64,000 bases of DNA from contig URDU01000001.1 of NCBI GenBank assembly GCA_900546625.1, positions 206,991-270,990 of the forward strand, read 5' to 3'. This DNA is from an uncultured Lachnobacterium sp. (lineage in GTDB: Bacteria; Bacillota; Clostridia; Lachnospirales; Lachnospiraceae). Made by a program: the position numbers and the translations under genes. Under the pieces are notes generated by a model. The model was not told the DNA's origin. It saw only the letters and a list, made by a program, of their open reading frames with translations, and did not search any database. Below, piece after piece: positions 37,139 through 47,576 of this stretch; the stretch's first letter is position 1, and each line of letters opens with the position of its first letter.

Positions 37139-40100
37139 ATGGAAAATAACAGCTTACATAAGTTGGGCATTGATATCGGCTCAACAACCGTCAAGATTGC
37201 ACTTCTTGACGCCGATGACAATATCCTCTTTTCCGATTATGAGCGTCATTTTGCAAATATCCAGGAGACACTTGAGTCCCTTATCAGAAAGGCCTACGAC
37301 AAGACAGGTGACCTTTCAGTTTGTCCTATGATAACAGGCTCCGGCGGACTCACTCTTGCAAAGCACCTTGAGGTGCCATTCGTACAGGAGGTTATAGCTG
37401 TATCTACCGCACTCACACACTACGCACCACAGACTGATGTGGCAATAGAGCTGGGCGGTGAGGATGCCAAAATCATATACTTCGAGGGCGGCAACGTGGA
37501 GCAGCGTATGAACGGCATATGTGCCGGCGGTACCGGCTCTTTTATCGACCAGATGGCATCTCTCATCCAGACAGACGCTACCGGACTAAATGAATACGCA
37601 AAAAGCTACAAGGCCATCTACCCTATCGCGGCGCGCTGCGGAGTATTTGCCAAAACAGATATCCAGCCTCTCATCAATGAGGGAGCCACACGCGAGGATT
37701 TATCCGCTTCAATCTTTCAGGCAGTGGTAAACCAGACCATTAGTGGTCTCGCCTGCGGTAAGCCAATCAAGGGACATGTTGCTTTCCTTGGCGGTCCTCT
37801 GCACTTTTTGTCAGAACTTAAATCAGCATTTATCAGAACCTTAAACCTCGATGACGAGCACACCATCGTTCCTGAGAACTCTCATCTGTTTGCAGCAATA
37901 GGCTCTGCATTAAACTATAAAGACAACTCTGTCACTACACTCTCATCCTTAATCGACCGCCTCTCAAACGGCATCAAGATGGAGTTTGAGGTGGCACGTA
38001 TGGAGCCTCTTTTTAAGGATCAGGCTGATTACGATGAATTTACAACGCGTCACGGCAACAATCATGTAAAGACCGGTGACCTTTCTACATACAAGGGCAA
38101 CTGCTATCTCGGAATAGATGCAGGCTCCACCACCACAAAGATTGCTCTCGTGAGTGAGGACGGAGACCTTTTGTACTCATTCTACAGCAACAACAATGGA
38201 AGCCCTCTTGCGACAGCCATCCGCTCTATCCAGGAGATTTACTCAAAGCTTCCTGAGGATGCACACATCGTACACTCCTGCTCTACAGGCTACGGAGAGG
38301 CTTTATTAAAGGCAGCTTTAAAATTGGACGACGGCGAAGTTGAGACTGTAGCCCACTACTACGCAGCAGCCTTCTTCGACCCAAAGGTAGACTGTATCCT
38401 CGATATCGGTGGACAGGACATGAAGTGCATCAAGATAAAGAACCAGACAGTCGACTCAGTACAGCTCAACGAGGCCTGCTCTTCAGGCTGCGGCTCATTT
38501 ATTGAGACCTTCGCAAAGTCTTTAAACTATTCTGTTCAGGATTTTGCAAAGGAAGCCCTTTTTGCAAAGAACCCTATCGACCTCGGAACCAGATGTACGG
38601 TTTTCATGAACTCAAAGGTAAAGCAGGCCCAGAAGGAGGGCGCATCTGTCGCAGATATATCAGCAGGACTTGCCTACTCAGTAATAAAGAATGCACTTTT
38701 CAAGGTTATCAAGCTTTCTGATGCAAGCGACCTCGGTGAAAATATCGTAGTCCAGGGCGGTACATTCTACAATGATGCCGTTCTTAGAAGCTTTGAAAAA
38801 ATAGCAGGTGTACATGCCACAAGGCCTGATATCGCAGGTATCATGGGTGCCTTTGGTGCCGCACTCATCGCACGTGAGCGCCATGAGGCTGATTACAAGA
38901 CAACAATGCTCACAATCGACCAGATAAACGAGCTCACCTACACCACAAAGCTCGCACGCTGTCAGGGCTGTACAAACCACTGTCTTTTAACTATAAACAA
39001 ATTCTCCGACAACAGACAGTACATCACCGGAAACCGCTGTGAAAAGGGTCTGGGCAAGGAGAAGAACAAGGATAACATCCCAAATCTTTTTGAATACAAG
39101 AACAAGCGTATATTTGACTATGAGCCACTTGACCCAAAGGATGCTCCACACGGTACAGTCGGCATCCCAAGAGCCTTGAATATGTACGAGAACTATCCGT
39201 TCTGGGCTACATTTTTCAAACGTCTCGGCTTTTCTGTAGTGCTGTCACCACAGTCTACCAGAAAGATCTATGAGATGGGTATCGACTCAATCCCAAGTGA
39301 GTCAGAGTGCTACCCCGCAAAGCTCACACATGGTCATATAAGCTGGCTCATAAAGCAAAATGTAGATTTTATTTTCTACCCGGCAGTGCCATATGAGCGC
39401 AAGGAGTTTCCTGATGCTAACAATCACTACAACTGCCCTATTGTCACATCATACTCTGAGAATATCAAAAACAACGTGGACGAGATTACCTCAGGCGAGG
39501 TTAAATTCATAAATCCGTTTATGTCATTTGAGAGTGAGGAAACTATCTCACAGCAGCTCGTAGCCACCTTCTCAAAGGGTGATTTCAACCTGCCTGAGTC
39601 ACAGATTCGTGATGCGGTAGCCGCAGGCTGGAAGGAGCTTGCCATGACAAGGCTTGAGATACAGCGAAAGGGCGAGGAAGTGCTCGACTACATGGAGGAC
39701 ACCGGACGTCGCGGAATCGTGCTCGCAGGCCGTCCGTACCATGTGGACCCGGAAATCAACCACGGTATCCCTGAGCTCATCACAAGCTATGGCATCTGTG
39801 TGCTGACAGAGGACTCAGTATCCCATCTGGGCGAGCTTGAGAGACCTCTCATCGTCATGGACCAGTGGATGTACCACACCAGACTGTACTCAGCCGCCAA
39901 CTTTGTAAAGACCCGTGATGACCTTGACTTAATCCAGCTTAACTCATTCGGCTGTGGTCTCGACGCTGTCACAACCGACTGCGTAAATGATATACTGACA
40001 GGCTCAGGCAAGATATACACCTGCCTGAAGATCGACGAGGTAAACAACCTGGGCGCAGCAAGAATCCGTATCCGCTCGCTCCTTGCCGCCATAAGAGTCA

Positions 40101-41389
40101 AGGAAACCAAGCATGAAAAGCGTGACTTAAAACCGTCTAACTACGAACGTGTTGTATTCACCGAGCAGATGAAAAAGGACAACTACACCATCATCTGCCC
40201 TCAGATGTCACCTATACACTTTGACCTCCTCGTGCCTGCCTTTAAGGCAGCCGGCTACAACATGGTCATACCTGATATCCCTGCAAGGGAATGTGTGGAC
40301 GTGGGACTTAAGTTCGTAAACAACGATGCCTGCTACCCTTCTCTCATTGTCGTGGGACAGATTATGGCAGCCGTCAAATCCGGCGACTATGATATGACAC
40401 ACACAGCCATCCTCATCTCACAGACAGGTGGCGGATGCCGTGCAACAAACTACATCGGCTTTATCCGAAGAGCCCTCGAAAAGGCCGGATATCCTGATGT
40501 GCCTGTTATCTCAATCAACATGGTTGGTCTCGAGAAAAACCCGGGCTTTAAGTTCACTCCAAGCCTCATCCAGCACGGACTGTATGCGCTTTTGTTTGGT
40601 GATATCTTTATGCGCTGTCTCTACAGGGTACGTCCTTACGAGAAAGAGCCGGGAAGTGCCAATGCGCTCCATGAGAAGTGGAAAAAGAGAGTCATCGAAT
40701 TTGTCGGAAACACAAAGATGCTCTCTCACAAGAAATATAAGAAGATGTGCCGCGAAATCATAAGAGATTTCGACAATCTGCCTATGACAGATGAAGTTAA
40801 GCCGCGTGTCGGCGTGGTCGGTGAGATTCTCGTCAAGTTCCTTCCTGCAGCAAACAACTATGTGGTTGACCTGCTCGAAGCTGAGGGAGCAGAAGCTGTA
40901 GTGCCTGATCTGACTGATTTCTTACTCTACTGCTGCTACAACACGAATTTCAAGGCTGACTATCTCGGAGCTTCTAAGAAAGCGAAGTTTATGAACAACC
41001 GTCTTATCGCCTTCTTCGAGTGGCTCAGAAAGGATGCAAGGGATGAGCTGGCTAAGAGTAAGCACTTTGAGCCAACCGCTCACGTGCAGGATCTCGCAGA
41101 GTATGCTTCTCCTATCGTTTCGTGCGGTAATCAGACCGGTGAGGGCTGGTTCCTGACAGGTGAGATGCTTGAGCTCATCAATGAGGGCGTCACAAACATC
41201 ATCTGTGCACAGCCTTTTGCATGCTTACCAAACCATATTGTGGGTAAGGGTGTTATAAAGAGAATCAGACATGATCATCCGGATGCCAATATTGTGGCTA
41301 TCGATTATGATCCGGGTGCTTCTGAAGTAAACCAGCTGAACCGTATTAAGCTGATGCTTTCTACGGCACAGAAAAAACTTAAGAAATAA
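37139..41389 (+). CDS. Giant 2-hydroxyacyl-CoA dehydratase activase-like protein
   Basis: A 1416-residue protein joining two ASKHA ATPase domains and dehydratase-like parts. The first ATPase starts at [15 protein letters not shown] (near residue 10) and the second at [14 protein letters not shown] (near residue 325). Each is followed by cluster-type cysteines ([19 protein letters not shown], then RCTVFMNSK). A cysteine-rich stretch (CQGCTNHC) leads into a DUF2229-type domain ([10 protein letters not shown]), and the C-terminal part resembles HgdA/B-like dehydratase subunits. Activases of this type pass one electron, driven by ATP, to a radical dehydratase. The fused form is widespread in gut clostridia and its substrate is not known. 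I chose the ATG 11 nt after GGAGG. Confidence 0.85.
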   Translation: MENNSLHKLGIDIGSTTVKIALLDADDNILFSDYERHFANIQETLESLIRKAYDKTGDLSVCPMITGSGGLTLAKHLEVPFVQEVIAVSTALTHYAPQTDVAIELGGEDAKIIYFEGGNVEQRMNGICAGGTGSFIDQMASLIQTDATGLNEYAKSYKAIYPIAARCGVFAKTDIQPLINEGATREDLSASIFQAVVNQTISGLACGKPIKGHVAFLGGPLHFLSELKSAFIRTLNLDDEHTIVPENSHLFAAIGSALNYKDNSVTTLSSLIDRLSNGIKMEFEVARMEPLFKDQADYDEFTTRHGNNHVKTGDLSTYKGNCYLGIDAGSTTTKIALVSEDGDLLYSFYSNNNGSPLATAIRSIQEIYSKLPEDAHIVHSCSTGYGEALLKAALKLDDGEVETVAHYYAAAFFDPKVDCILDIGGQDMKCIKIKNQTVDSVQLNEACSSGCGSFIETFAKSLNYSVQDFAKEALFAKNPIDLGTRCTVFMNSKVKQAQKEGASVADISAGLAYSVIKNALFKVIKLSDASDLGENIVVQGGTFYNDAVLRSFEKIAGVHATRPDIAGIMGAFGAALIARERHEADYKTTMLTIDQINELTYTTKLARCQGCTNHCLLTINKFSDNRQYITGNRCEKGLGKEKNKDNIPNLFEYKNKRIFDYEPLDPKDAPHGTVGIPRALNMYENYPFWATFFKRLGFSVVLSPQSTRKIYEMGIDSIPSESECYPAKLTHGHISWLIKQNVDFIFYPAVPYERKEFPDANNHYNCPIVTSYSENIKNNVDEITSGEVKFINPFMSFESEETISQQLVATFSKGDFNLPESQIRDAVAAGWKELAMTRLEIQRKGEEVLDYMEDTGRRGIVLAGRPYHVDPEINHGIPELITSYGICVLTEDSVSHLGELERPLIVMDQWMYHTRLYSAANFVKTRDDLDLIQLNSFGCGLDAVTTDCVNDILTGSGKIYTCLKIDEVNNLGAARIRIRSLLAAIRVKETKHEKRDLKPSNYERVVFTEQMKKDNYTIICPQMSPIHFDLLVPAFKAAGYNMVIPDIPARECVDVGLKFVNNDACYPSLIVVGQIMAAVKSGDYDMTHTAILISQTGGGCRATNYIGFIRRALEKAGYPDVPVISINMVGLEKNPGFKFTPSLIQHGLYALLFGDIFMRCLYRVRPYEKEPGSANALHEKWKKRVIEFVGNTKMLSHKKYKKMCREIIRDFDNLPMTDEVKPRVGVVGEILVKFLPAANNYVVDLLEAEGAEAVVPDLTDFLLYCCYNTNFKADYLGASKKAKFMNNRLIAFFEWLRKDARDELAKSKHFEPTAHVQDLAEYASPIVSCGNQTGEGWFLTGEMLELINEGVTNIICAQPFACLPNHIVGKGVIKRIRHDHPDANIVAIDYDPGASEVNQLNRIKLMLSTAQKKLKK

Positions 41390-41421
41390 AAAGAACGCCC
41401 ATGCATTCATGCATGGGCGTT
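41385..41421 (-). terminator. Terminator after the MFS transporter gene
   Basis: A perfect 12-pair stem (41394-41405 and 41410-41421) with a TTCA loop is followed on the minus strand by a T-rich run. On the plus strand the same hairpin follows the activase stop but without a T-run. Confidence 0.85.
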
Positions 41422-41464
41422 GTTGACTTTCGTATGCAATTTAAGTCTGCTTCAGATTAAAGTT

Positions 41465-42823
41465 TTAATTAAGCTTAGATTTAATTTCTTCCATCCTAGC
41501 ATCATCCAGCTTATAAAATCTCTTAAATACAAATATGCCTACGATGAGCAGGATAACAGACGGAATCGTCATCCACATGCGAAGCGCATCAAGTGTATTC
41601 TGTGTCTGTACCGCAGCCGCGGTATCCAGATGAATCCAGTCAACCACCAGCCCCGCCAGAAATACCGCTACACCAGATGCGAGCTTTACCGTAAATGTCT
41701 GCATTGAGAAAATGACCGACTCCTCTCTCGTGCCATTCATCACCTCACCATAGTCAACAGAATCTGAAAGAAATATGGTCATGATAACATTGAGCATACC
41801 ATAGCCCAGATAAATCAAAATACCCGGCATGCAGAGTATGTACCAGCTCTGCGGCGTGTAGAGCTTTGCAAATGCCATGATAAGTATCACCGCAAAGCCC
41901 ACTATCTGAATAATAAATCCTGATATAAAAAGACAGCTTTTGCTAAATTTCTTGCGAAGCAGCGGTATAACCATCATGACAAGCACCTGTGCTGCAAAAG
42001 CAACTGCTGCAAAAATGGAATATGCCCCCTCGTTTCCCACATCAAACCGGAAGAAATAAAGCACAAGATTGCCACAGATATTGATTGATGTATACACGAG
42101 AATGATTGAGACCACAACAGTCATAGCCTGGTCATTCTTAAATAAGGCTTTAAACATATCAGATATCTTTCCGGGCTTCTCATTACAGGCAACCGGCCTT
42201 TCAGGCACACAGGCTACACACACAAGCTCAGAAATCACAAACACTACCGCTATAATAAGCGCCCACCACTTAAATCCAATCCTGTAATCAGCCATAGAGC
42301 TACCAGCACCAAGAATAGGCACCACTGTCATCGTGAGCACCGTAGGGATAGCATCACCTATGCCTGAGCAGGTCCTCGCAAGCGATGTAAGCTGCTCCCT
42401 GTCGCTGCCCGACTCAGTGATTGCGGGAATCATAGACCAGAACGGAATATCCATAAGCGTATATGTAATGCCCCATGCAAAGTAAAACACCATAAGCCAT
42501 ACTCTCTGAGCTGAATCACCCATAGACTCAGGTGTGGCATACAAAGCATATATGGTCACGGCATTGAGCACTGTGCCGGCAAAAATCCAAGGCTTAAATC
42601 TCCCCCACCTGGTACGCGTCTTTGCTACGATAATCCCCATCACCGGATCATTAAATGCATCGAAAATCCTCGCCGCCATCATCACCGTACCAATAAACAC
42701 ACTGCTCATCCCAAGCACTACATTGTAGTAGTAGAGCAAATACGATGCAATAAGCATATACACAATATCTTTTCCGAATGCGCCAAATCCAAATGCGCAC
42801 TTTTGTCCGGTTTTAAGCTTCAT
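41465..42823 (-). CDS. GPH-family sugar transporter (MelB-like)
   Basis: A 452-residue transporter with 12 predicted membrane helices. The N-terminal pattern FGFGAFGKDIVYMLIASYLLYYY and RIFDAFNDPVMGIIVAKTRTRWGRFKPWI near residue 52 is the cation-coupled glycoside-pentoside-hexuronide family. It probably imports a glycoside with Na+ or H+. No glycosidase gene is adjacent, so the sugar is unknown. GGAGG precedes the ATG; a hairpin just upstream may separate it from the AAA gene. Confidence 0.87.
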   Translation of the reverse strand: MKLKTGQKCAFGFGAFGKDIVYMLIASYLLYYYNVVLGMSSVFIGTVMMAARIFDAFNDPVMGIIVAKTRTRWGRFKPWIFAGTVLNAVTIYALYATPESMGDSAQRVWLMVFYFAWGITYTLMDIPFWSMIPAITESGSDREQLTSLARTCSGIGDAIPTVLTMTVVPILGAGSSMADYRIGFKWWALIIAVVFVISELVCVACVPERPVACNEKPGKISDMFKALFKNDQAMTVVVSIILVYTSINICGNLVLYFFRFDVGNEGAYSIFAAVAFAAQVLVMMVIPLLRKKFSKSCLFISGFIIQIVGFAVILIMAFAKLYTPQSWYILCMPGILIYLGYGMLNVIMTIFLSDSVDYGEVMNGTREESVIFSMQTFTVKLASGVAVFLAGLVVDWIHLDTAAAVQTQNTLDALRMWMTIPSVILLIVGIFVFKRFYKLDDARMEEIKSKLN

Positions 42824-42836
42824 AGTAATACCTCCG

Positions 42837-42861
42837 AAAAAATCCGCTATACTTTGAGCGG
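42837..42861 (-). terminator. Hairpin with T-run between the AAA gene and the transporter
   Basis: CCGCT and AGCGG arms (42844-42848 and 42857-42861) form a short stem followed on the minus strand by six Ts. It carries the TCCGCTATAC word shared with 45301, 47421 and 49845. It may terminate the AAA transcript or attenuate transport expression. Confidence 0.5.
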
Positions 42862-42870
42862 GGTCGTTGC

Positions 42871-44574
42871 TTATAGTTTTTCAACTACGACTTTACAACG
42901 CTTTTTGCAGAATGCAACTCCATACGCAAGAATATCATTCCGTCCGTCCTCACGTAGTTCTGTGTCGTATCTGCGATCTTTGATTTGTTCCACTGCTCTT
43001 TCACAGGCCTTATCAAGCTCGTTCATGGAACGTGCATACTTCAATTCTATTATGATACCAACATCAGGATTCTTAGGTTTAATCAGAATATCTGCAAATC
43101 CATCACCAGACTCCTTGTTCGATTTAACCGCCCATCCGGAATAGTTTTTCAAAATACCGATTAAGATGCCATGGTAGAAGTTTTCCTTTTCTTCATTTCT
43201 GGCTTTCGTATCCAAAATGCTAATCGTTTCGCCAAGGAACATTGTCAGTTCCAGCTGAATATCATCGGTCTTTCCTTCAAGAAATCCAGCGATGATTTTC
43301 TTTGTTGAGAAGCTATCTTTTTTCACAACTCCATTAAACCATTCATTGATTTGAGAAACGAAAACCTCTCGAACTTCCTTGTTAGGAATAACCAGACTAT
43401 ACACATCGTTCTCGTTCTTTCCAAGCCTTGTAAGATAGCCAGTTGTAAAAAGTGCGCTCCATACGTTGTCTATGTTGTTGTCAATCTCATCATAAGTCAA
43501 ATCCAGCCGAATTTTCTTTTTAACTGCCTCCCCAGCAATCAACTGCTCGATTTCATCTTTTGTGGTTGTATCAGCCTTGTCAATAAAGCGTTTAACCAAG
43601 TCATTTCCGCTACTGTTAATCCAATATGATTTTGGACGTGCGTCCGGGTCAGTCAGCCAATCTGAAACATAGTTTATTACATCCCACGGGCAGTAAATGT
43701 CCACATTCCCAAAATGATAACCGTCATACCACTCTTTAACTTCCGAAAAATGCTCTTGCATATTGTAGTCAGCTAAGAGTTTTTCTACTTCTTCTTTTGT
43801 GAAACCAAATTCTTCTTCATACTGAACATCATCAGCAGCATAAACCTTGAAATTATTTAAACCGGTAAATATACTTTCTTTGGAAACCCGAAGGCATCCT
43901 GTCAACACAGCAAACTGCAAAAAATCATTTGTCTTTAATGCCTCTCCAAACACGCCCCGGATTAGAGATACCATCTCTTTATAATAGCCGTGCTGAAATG
44001 CTTTGTCGAGCGGCACATCATACTCGTCAATCAGAACAATTACTTTCTGATTATAATGTTTATATAATAGCTCTGATATTTTCTTTAGTGAAAATTTAAG
44101 CTTTGCCGCAAGTACAGTTTCTCGCCCCTCTTGAAACGAAATCAAATCACGATACAATTTCTTTTCATCGTCATCTAATCTATCACTATTCTGCAAATAC
44201 TTAAAACGTCTAGCCTCACTGGCAATCAGCTCACACAAGGAGTACTGTGCCTCCTCAAATGTGAGCCCGTCCACGCTTTTTAAAGACAAGCAAACAACCG
44301 GGTACTTTCCCATATATTCCCCGCAAAGTTCTCTATTCTGTGAGATATAAAGACCATCAAACAATGTTGCATCTGTTCCAATTTCAAAAAAGCTCTTAAG
44401 CATACTTATGTTTAAGGTTTTCCCGAATCGGCGAGGTCTTGTAAACAGATTCACTTTACTCCAATTTTCAAGAAGCTGCTCTATCAGTTTCGTTTTGTCT
44501 ACATAATAGCATTCTAACTTCCGAATTTCTTGAAAACTTTCAAACCCAACCGGAAGTTTTTTCAATCCCAGCAT
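42871..44574 (-). CDS. AAA-ATPase/PD-(D/E)XK nuclease-like protein, copy 1
   Basis: A 567-residue member of the AAA-ATPase-like plus DUF1703/PDDEXK_9 family, abundant in gut Lachnospiraceae and of unproven function. The N-terminal ATPase has the variant P-loop TRPRRFGKTLNISMLKSFFE near residue 42 and Walker B-like VIVLIDEYDVPLDKAF near residue 180. The C-terminal nuclease-like domain has GDGFADILI, then VGIIIELKYA with the ELK core near residue 515. It is intact. Base composition is more AT-rich than the flanking core genes. The paralogue at 45836-47401 lacks the nuclease core. Confidence 0.85.
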   Translation of the reverse strand: MLGLKKLPVGFESFQEIRKLECYYVDKTKLIEQLLENWSKVNLFTRPRRFGKTLNISMLKSFFEIGTDATLFDGLYISQNRELCGEYMGKYPVVCLSLKSVDGLTFEEAQYSLCELIASEARRFKYLQNSDRLDDDEKKLYRDLISFQEGRETVLAAKLKFSLKKISELLYKHYNQKVIVLIDEYDVPLDKAFQHGYYKEMVSLIRGVFGEALKTNDFLQFAVLTGCLRVSKESIFTGLNNFKVYAADDVQYEEEFGFTKEEVEKLLADYNMQEHFSEVKEWYDGYHFGNVDIYCPWDVINYVSDWLTDPDARPKSYWINSSGNDLVKRFIDKADTTTKDEIEQLIAGEAVKKKIRLDLTYDEIDNNIDNVWSALFTTGYLTRLGKNENDVYSLVIPNKEVREVFVSQINEWFNGVVKKDSFSTKKIIAGFLEGKTDDIQLELTMFLGETISILDTKARNEEKENFYHGILIGILKNYSGWAVKSNKESGDGFADILIKPKNPDVGIIIELKYARSMNELDKACERAVEQIKDRRYDTELREDGRNDILAYGVAFCKKRCKVVVEKL

Positions 44575-44890
44575 ACTTTAAACGCTCCTTTCCGAAGCTG
44601 TACTTCTGGAGTAATGTGCAAAAGAACTGGTTCTTCACCATCCACCCCAGTGTATTTTGATTTTACCATTTAGCAGGTCATATAGCAATACTCTACCGTC
44701 AATGGTTGCCCAAAACCATTATTCTGTGCCAGCAAGGCTAAAATCAAATCGTTTACTTGTAAAGCTCCTCCAATTATTATACTCGCAGTTACTAACTCGT
44801 AAGTTACTTTCTTACGAGTGTAATAACTCGGAGAATACTCATAGTCAAGAGAACCTTGTCAGATAATTCCAGTATACTACAGCTTCTGAC
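44575..44890. other. Intergenic stretch without a convincing gene
   Basis: This 316-base stretch holds a perfect 9-pair inverted repeat (ACTCGTAAG at 44795-44803 and its complement at 44811-44819). A 35-codon minus-strand open frame (44669-44562) ends inside the start of the AAA gene and could be a leader peptide, but it has no ribosome site and no recognisable relatives. I see nothing else. Confidence 0.4.
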
Positions 44891-45235
44891 CTATTCCAAA
44901 CGCTTCAATATCTCATCATATTGGGTATACATCTTCTGCACTTCATTTTCCAGTGTATAGTAATGCATGATATACGGCACCAACAGCACTAAGAATAACA
45001 GTGTGAGTACCAGAAGCATAGGGTTACTTATCATGATGGATGCAATTATTGACATCATGGTGAGTATGGCAAAGGTTACTGTCACTATGAGGTGCACGAG
45101 GCGCTCATGCTGGAAGAAGGCTATTTGTGTCAGGTGTTCCTGCAGTATTTTCTTCCACTCTTCTTTTGATATCTTATCAGGATTGGCAAGCAGATTGTCA
45201 ATCTTAAGTCTATAATTAATTATTCGTTTTTTCAT
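44891..45235 (-). CDS. Small two-helix membrane protein
   Basis: About 114 residues: a charged helical N-terminus (RLKIDNLLANPDKISKEEW), two adjoining membrane helices (LVHLIVTVTFAILTMMSIIASIM and LLVLTLLFLVLLVPYIMHYY), and a charged C-terminal coil. I do not recognise the family. The chosen ATG has GGTGG 8 nt upstream; a GTG four codons earlier is possible. It sits between the two AAA genes. Confidence 0.6.
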   Translation of the reverse strand: MKKRIINYRLKIDNLLANPDKISKEEWKKILQEHLTQIAFFQHERLVHLIVTVTFAILTMMSIIASIMISNPMLLVLTLLFLVLLVPYIMHYYTLENEVQKMYTQYDEILKRLE

Positions 45236-45295
45236 TTTATTTTCCACCTTTCCTAATACGTACTTTTTTATTTTAATACAATGATAATTGAATCT

Positions 45296-45331
45296 AAAAA
45301 TCCGCTATACCAACCTCTGGCATAGCGGATT
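45296..45331 (-). terminator. Hairpin terminator carrying the TCCGCTATAC repeat
   Basis: Arms 45299-45308 and 45322-45331 make a 10-pair stem followed on the minus strand by a T-run. It lies after the small DUF4190-like gene. Its arm is the same word found at 42843, 47421 and 49845. Confidence 0.65.
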
Positions 45332-45371
45332 AAAAAATAAAATGCAATTAAAGATATCACCTGTTATGTGA

Positions 45372-45698
45372 TTATAACTGGTTCAAGACATTTGATGTTT
45401 GCAGATAAACACCAGCAATAGCATTGATAACTGCAAGTACGATGGTAATAATTGACATAACAATACCAGCGGTTGCCATGCCCTTTCCACCATTTTTCCT
45501 ACCTACGATACCGAGGATAAGTCCTACAATACCAATAGGTCCGCCAAGGATTGGAATACACCAGAATACCAGACCGATAATACCAAGCACCATAGATGCA
45601 ATTGACATTCCCTTCTTTTCCTCCATCGGCGGCATAGGCGGTATATTTGGATTGCCCTGCTGATTCGCCTGATCATACATATTGAAGTTGTCGCTCAT
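45372..45698 (-). CDS. DUF4190-like small membrane protein
   Basis: A 108-residue protein with a polar Asn/Pro/Met-rich N-terminus (NIPPMPPMEEKKG) and two glycine-rich membrane helices (MSIASMVLGIIGLVFWCIPILG and ATAGIVMSIITIVLAVINAIAG), separated by GLILGIVGRKNGGKG. This matches the DUF4190 layout; the function is unknown. AGGAG is 7 nt before the chosen ATG. Confidence 0.75.
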   Translation of the reverse strand: MSDNFNMYDQANQQGNPNIPPMPPMEEKKGMSIASMVLGIIGLVFWCIPILGGPIGIVGLILGIVGRKNGGKGMATAGIVMSIITIVLAVINAIAGVYLQTSNVLNQL

Positions 45699-45835
45699 AA
45701 CTATTCTCCTACCTTTCTTTTGTTTAAATGATATAATAACTGTCACAATAAATTGTAACCATTGAGTATCGTAACATACTTTGACAATGAAAGCAATATA
45801 TATTTTCGCTGATGATTAGACGGATTGATTTATAT

Positions 45836-47401
45836 TTACAATTTCTCACCAACCACCCTGCACCGCTTCCTGCAAAAAGCAATGCCGTAGGCTAAAATAT
45901 CACTGAAGCCATCTCCTGACTCGCGATTGGACTTAATAAGCCAGTCCGGATTGCTTCCCCGAAGCAGACCAAGAAGTAAGCCATGATAGAAATTCTCCTT
46001 CATATCATCAGGTGCCTTGGTATCGAGTATGCTTATCATGCGGCTCATCACGATGTTGAGCTGCCTCGCAATCTGTTTCTCATCTTTATCCAGAATTGCC
46101 TTTGATAAAAGCTTCATAGTATCATCATCATTTGCAACAACAGCCTTGAACCACTCCTGAATCTGGAGAATAAACACCTCACGCACCTCTTTATTAGGAA
46201 TCACAAGCTTATAGGCATAGCTCTCACTGTCAGGCACCTTGACCTCACCGATTTTGGTGAGATAGCCTGTGGTAAAAAGCACACTCCACAGATTGTCAAT
46301 AGTATTGTCAATCTCATCATAGGTCAGATCAAGGCGAAGCTGCTTCTCCACAAATCCTCCTGCCACGAGCTTTTCTATCTCATCTCTCGTGGTCTGATCA
46401 GCCTTGTCCACAAAGCGCTTCACCATATCGTTGCCACTACTGTTAATCCAGAACGCACTCGGTCTGGCTGACGGATCTGAAACAAGCTTCTTGGCAAAAT
46501 TAATCACATCCCACGGACAATAAATATCCGCATTGCCAAAATGATAGCCATCATACCATTCCTTTGCATCAGGGTACCTCTCGCTCCTGTCATAGTCTGA
46601 AAGAAGCTTCATAACCTCATCATCAGTGAAGCCAAACTGCTCATCATGGTCAATATCCACAATGGAATTGATTTCAAAGTTATTGAGCCCTGTAAAAATG
46701 CTTTCCTTTGACACACGAAGACAGCCTGTGAGCACCGCAAACTGTAAAAACTCATTGGTCTTGAGCGCCTGCCCGAAAAGCCCCCTGATGAGAGAAACCA
46801 TCTCCTTGTAGTAGCCATTCTGAAAAGCCTTGTCGAGCGGAACATCGTACTCGTCTATGAGAATAACTACTTTCTGACCATAGTGCTTATACAATAGCTG
46901 TGAAAGAAGCTGTAATGACGATATAAGCTTATCTTTATTGAAAACAAAACTGCCGTCCTCTATAATAGTCAATCCCTTATACTGTTCTCTCTCAAGCACC
47001 GTAAGCTTATCACTGTCAGCCAGAAAAGACACTCTGCTTATTTCTTTGCCAATAACTCTTACAAGAGCATCAAAAGCCTCATCATACGTCAATCCCTCCA
47101 CACCCTTGAATGAAAGAAATATAACAGGATACTTACCCATATGCTCATCACAAAGCTCTTTATTGCCGGAAATATATAAATCATCAAACAAACTCTTATC
47201 TGTGCCCATCTCAAAAAAGCTCTTGAGCATGCTCATATTGAGAGTCTTACCGAAACGCCTAGGGCGGGTAAAAAGAGTCACCTTCCCCCATCCCTGTAAA
47301 AGCTGCTCTATAAGCCTTGTCTTGTCAATATAATAGAAACCCAGTTTACGAATTTCCTCAAAATTTTCAATTCCAACCGGTAACTTCAAAGTATTTGCCA
47401 T
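45836..47401 (-). CDS. AAA-ATPase protein, copy 2, lacking the nuclease core
   Basis: This 521-residue paralogue of the 42871-44574 protein has a complete ATPase part (TRPRRFGKTLNMSMLKSFFE, VVILIDEYDVPLDKAF). At the C-terminus it runs GDGFSDILAYGIAFCRKRC directly, where copy 1 has 52 further residues including the ELK nuclease motif. The frame is kept, so a protein is made but nuclease activity should be absent. GGAGG is 5 nt before the chosen ATG (MANTLKLP). Its promoter overlaps a 10-bp inverted repeat and nearly matches that of the next gene upstream. Confidence 0.82.
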   Translation of the reverse strand: MANTLKLPVGIENFEEIRKLGFYYIDKTRLIEQLLQGWGKVTLFTRPRRFGKTLNMSMLKSFFEMGTDKSLFDDLYISGNKELCDEHMGKYPVIFLSFKGVEGLTYDEAFDALVRVIGKEISRVSFLADSDKLTVLEREQYKGLTIIEDGSFVFNKDKLISSLQLLSQLLYKHYGQKVVILIDEYDVPLDKAFQNGYYKEMVSLIRGLFGQALKTNEFLQFAVLTGCLRVSKESIFTGLNNFEINSIVDIDHDEQFGFTDDEVMKLLSDYDRSERYPDAKEWYDGYHFGNADIYCPWDVINFAKKLVSDPSARPSAFWINSSGNDMVKRFVDKADQTTRDEIEKLVAGGFVEKQLRLDLTYDEIDNTIDNLWSVLFTTGYLTKIGEVKVPDSESYAYKLVIPNKEVREVFILQIQEWFKAVVANDDDTMKLLSKAILDKDEKQIARQLNIVMSRMISILDTKAPDDMKENFYHGLLLGLLRGSNPDWLIKSNRESGDGFSDILAYGIAFCRKRCRVVGEKL

Positions 47402-47420
47402 AAAAGCCTCCAAAAAATAA

Positions 47421-47467
47421 TCCGCTATACTTAATACTAGTATAGCGGAATGCCATGCAAAATACAA
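47421..47467 (-). promoter_or_regulatory. Promoter with overlapping inverted repeat (AAA copy 2)
   Basis: Minus-strand TTGTAT (47467-47462) and TATACT (47444-47439) are 17 bases apart. TCCGCTATAC (47449-47440 on the minus strand) covers the -10 and is repeated inverted at 47421-47430. A protein bound there could block transcription; inferred. Confidence 0.7.
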
Positions 47468-47576
47468 TATTTATGATTCCTTATCTTGTCCAAATTCAGC
47501 TCTCATTTTTGTCCGGCAACTGCTTATTTCATTGCCACAATAAAGATATGGTTGCTATTACAAATATCTTAACGTC

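Noticed and set aside
44562..44669. 35-codon minus-strand frame ending in the start of AAA copy 1
   Set aside because: It has plausible composition and overlaps the next start, but no ribosome site, and another frame of the same stretch looks equally protein-like.
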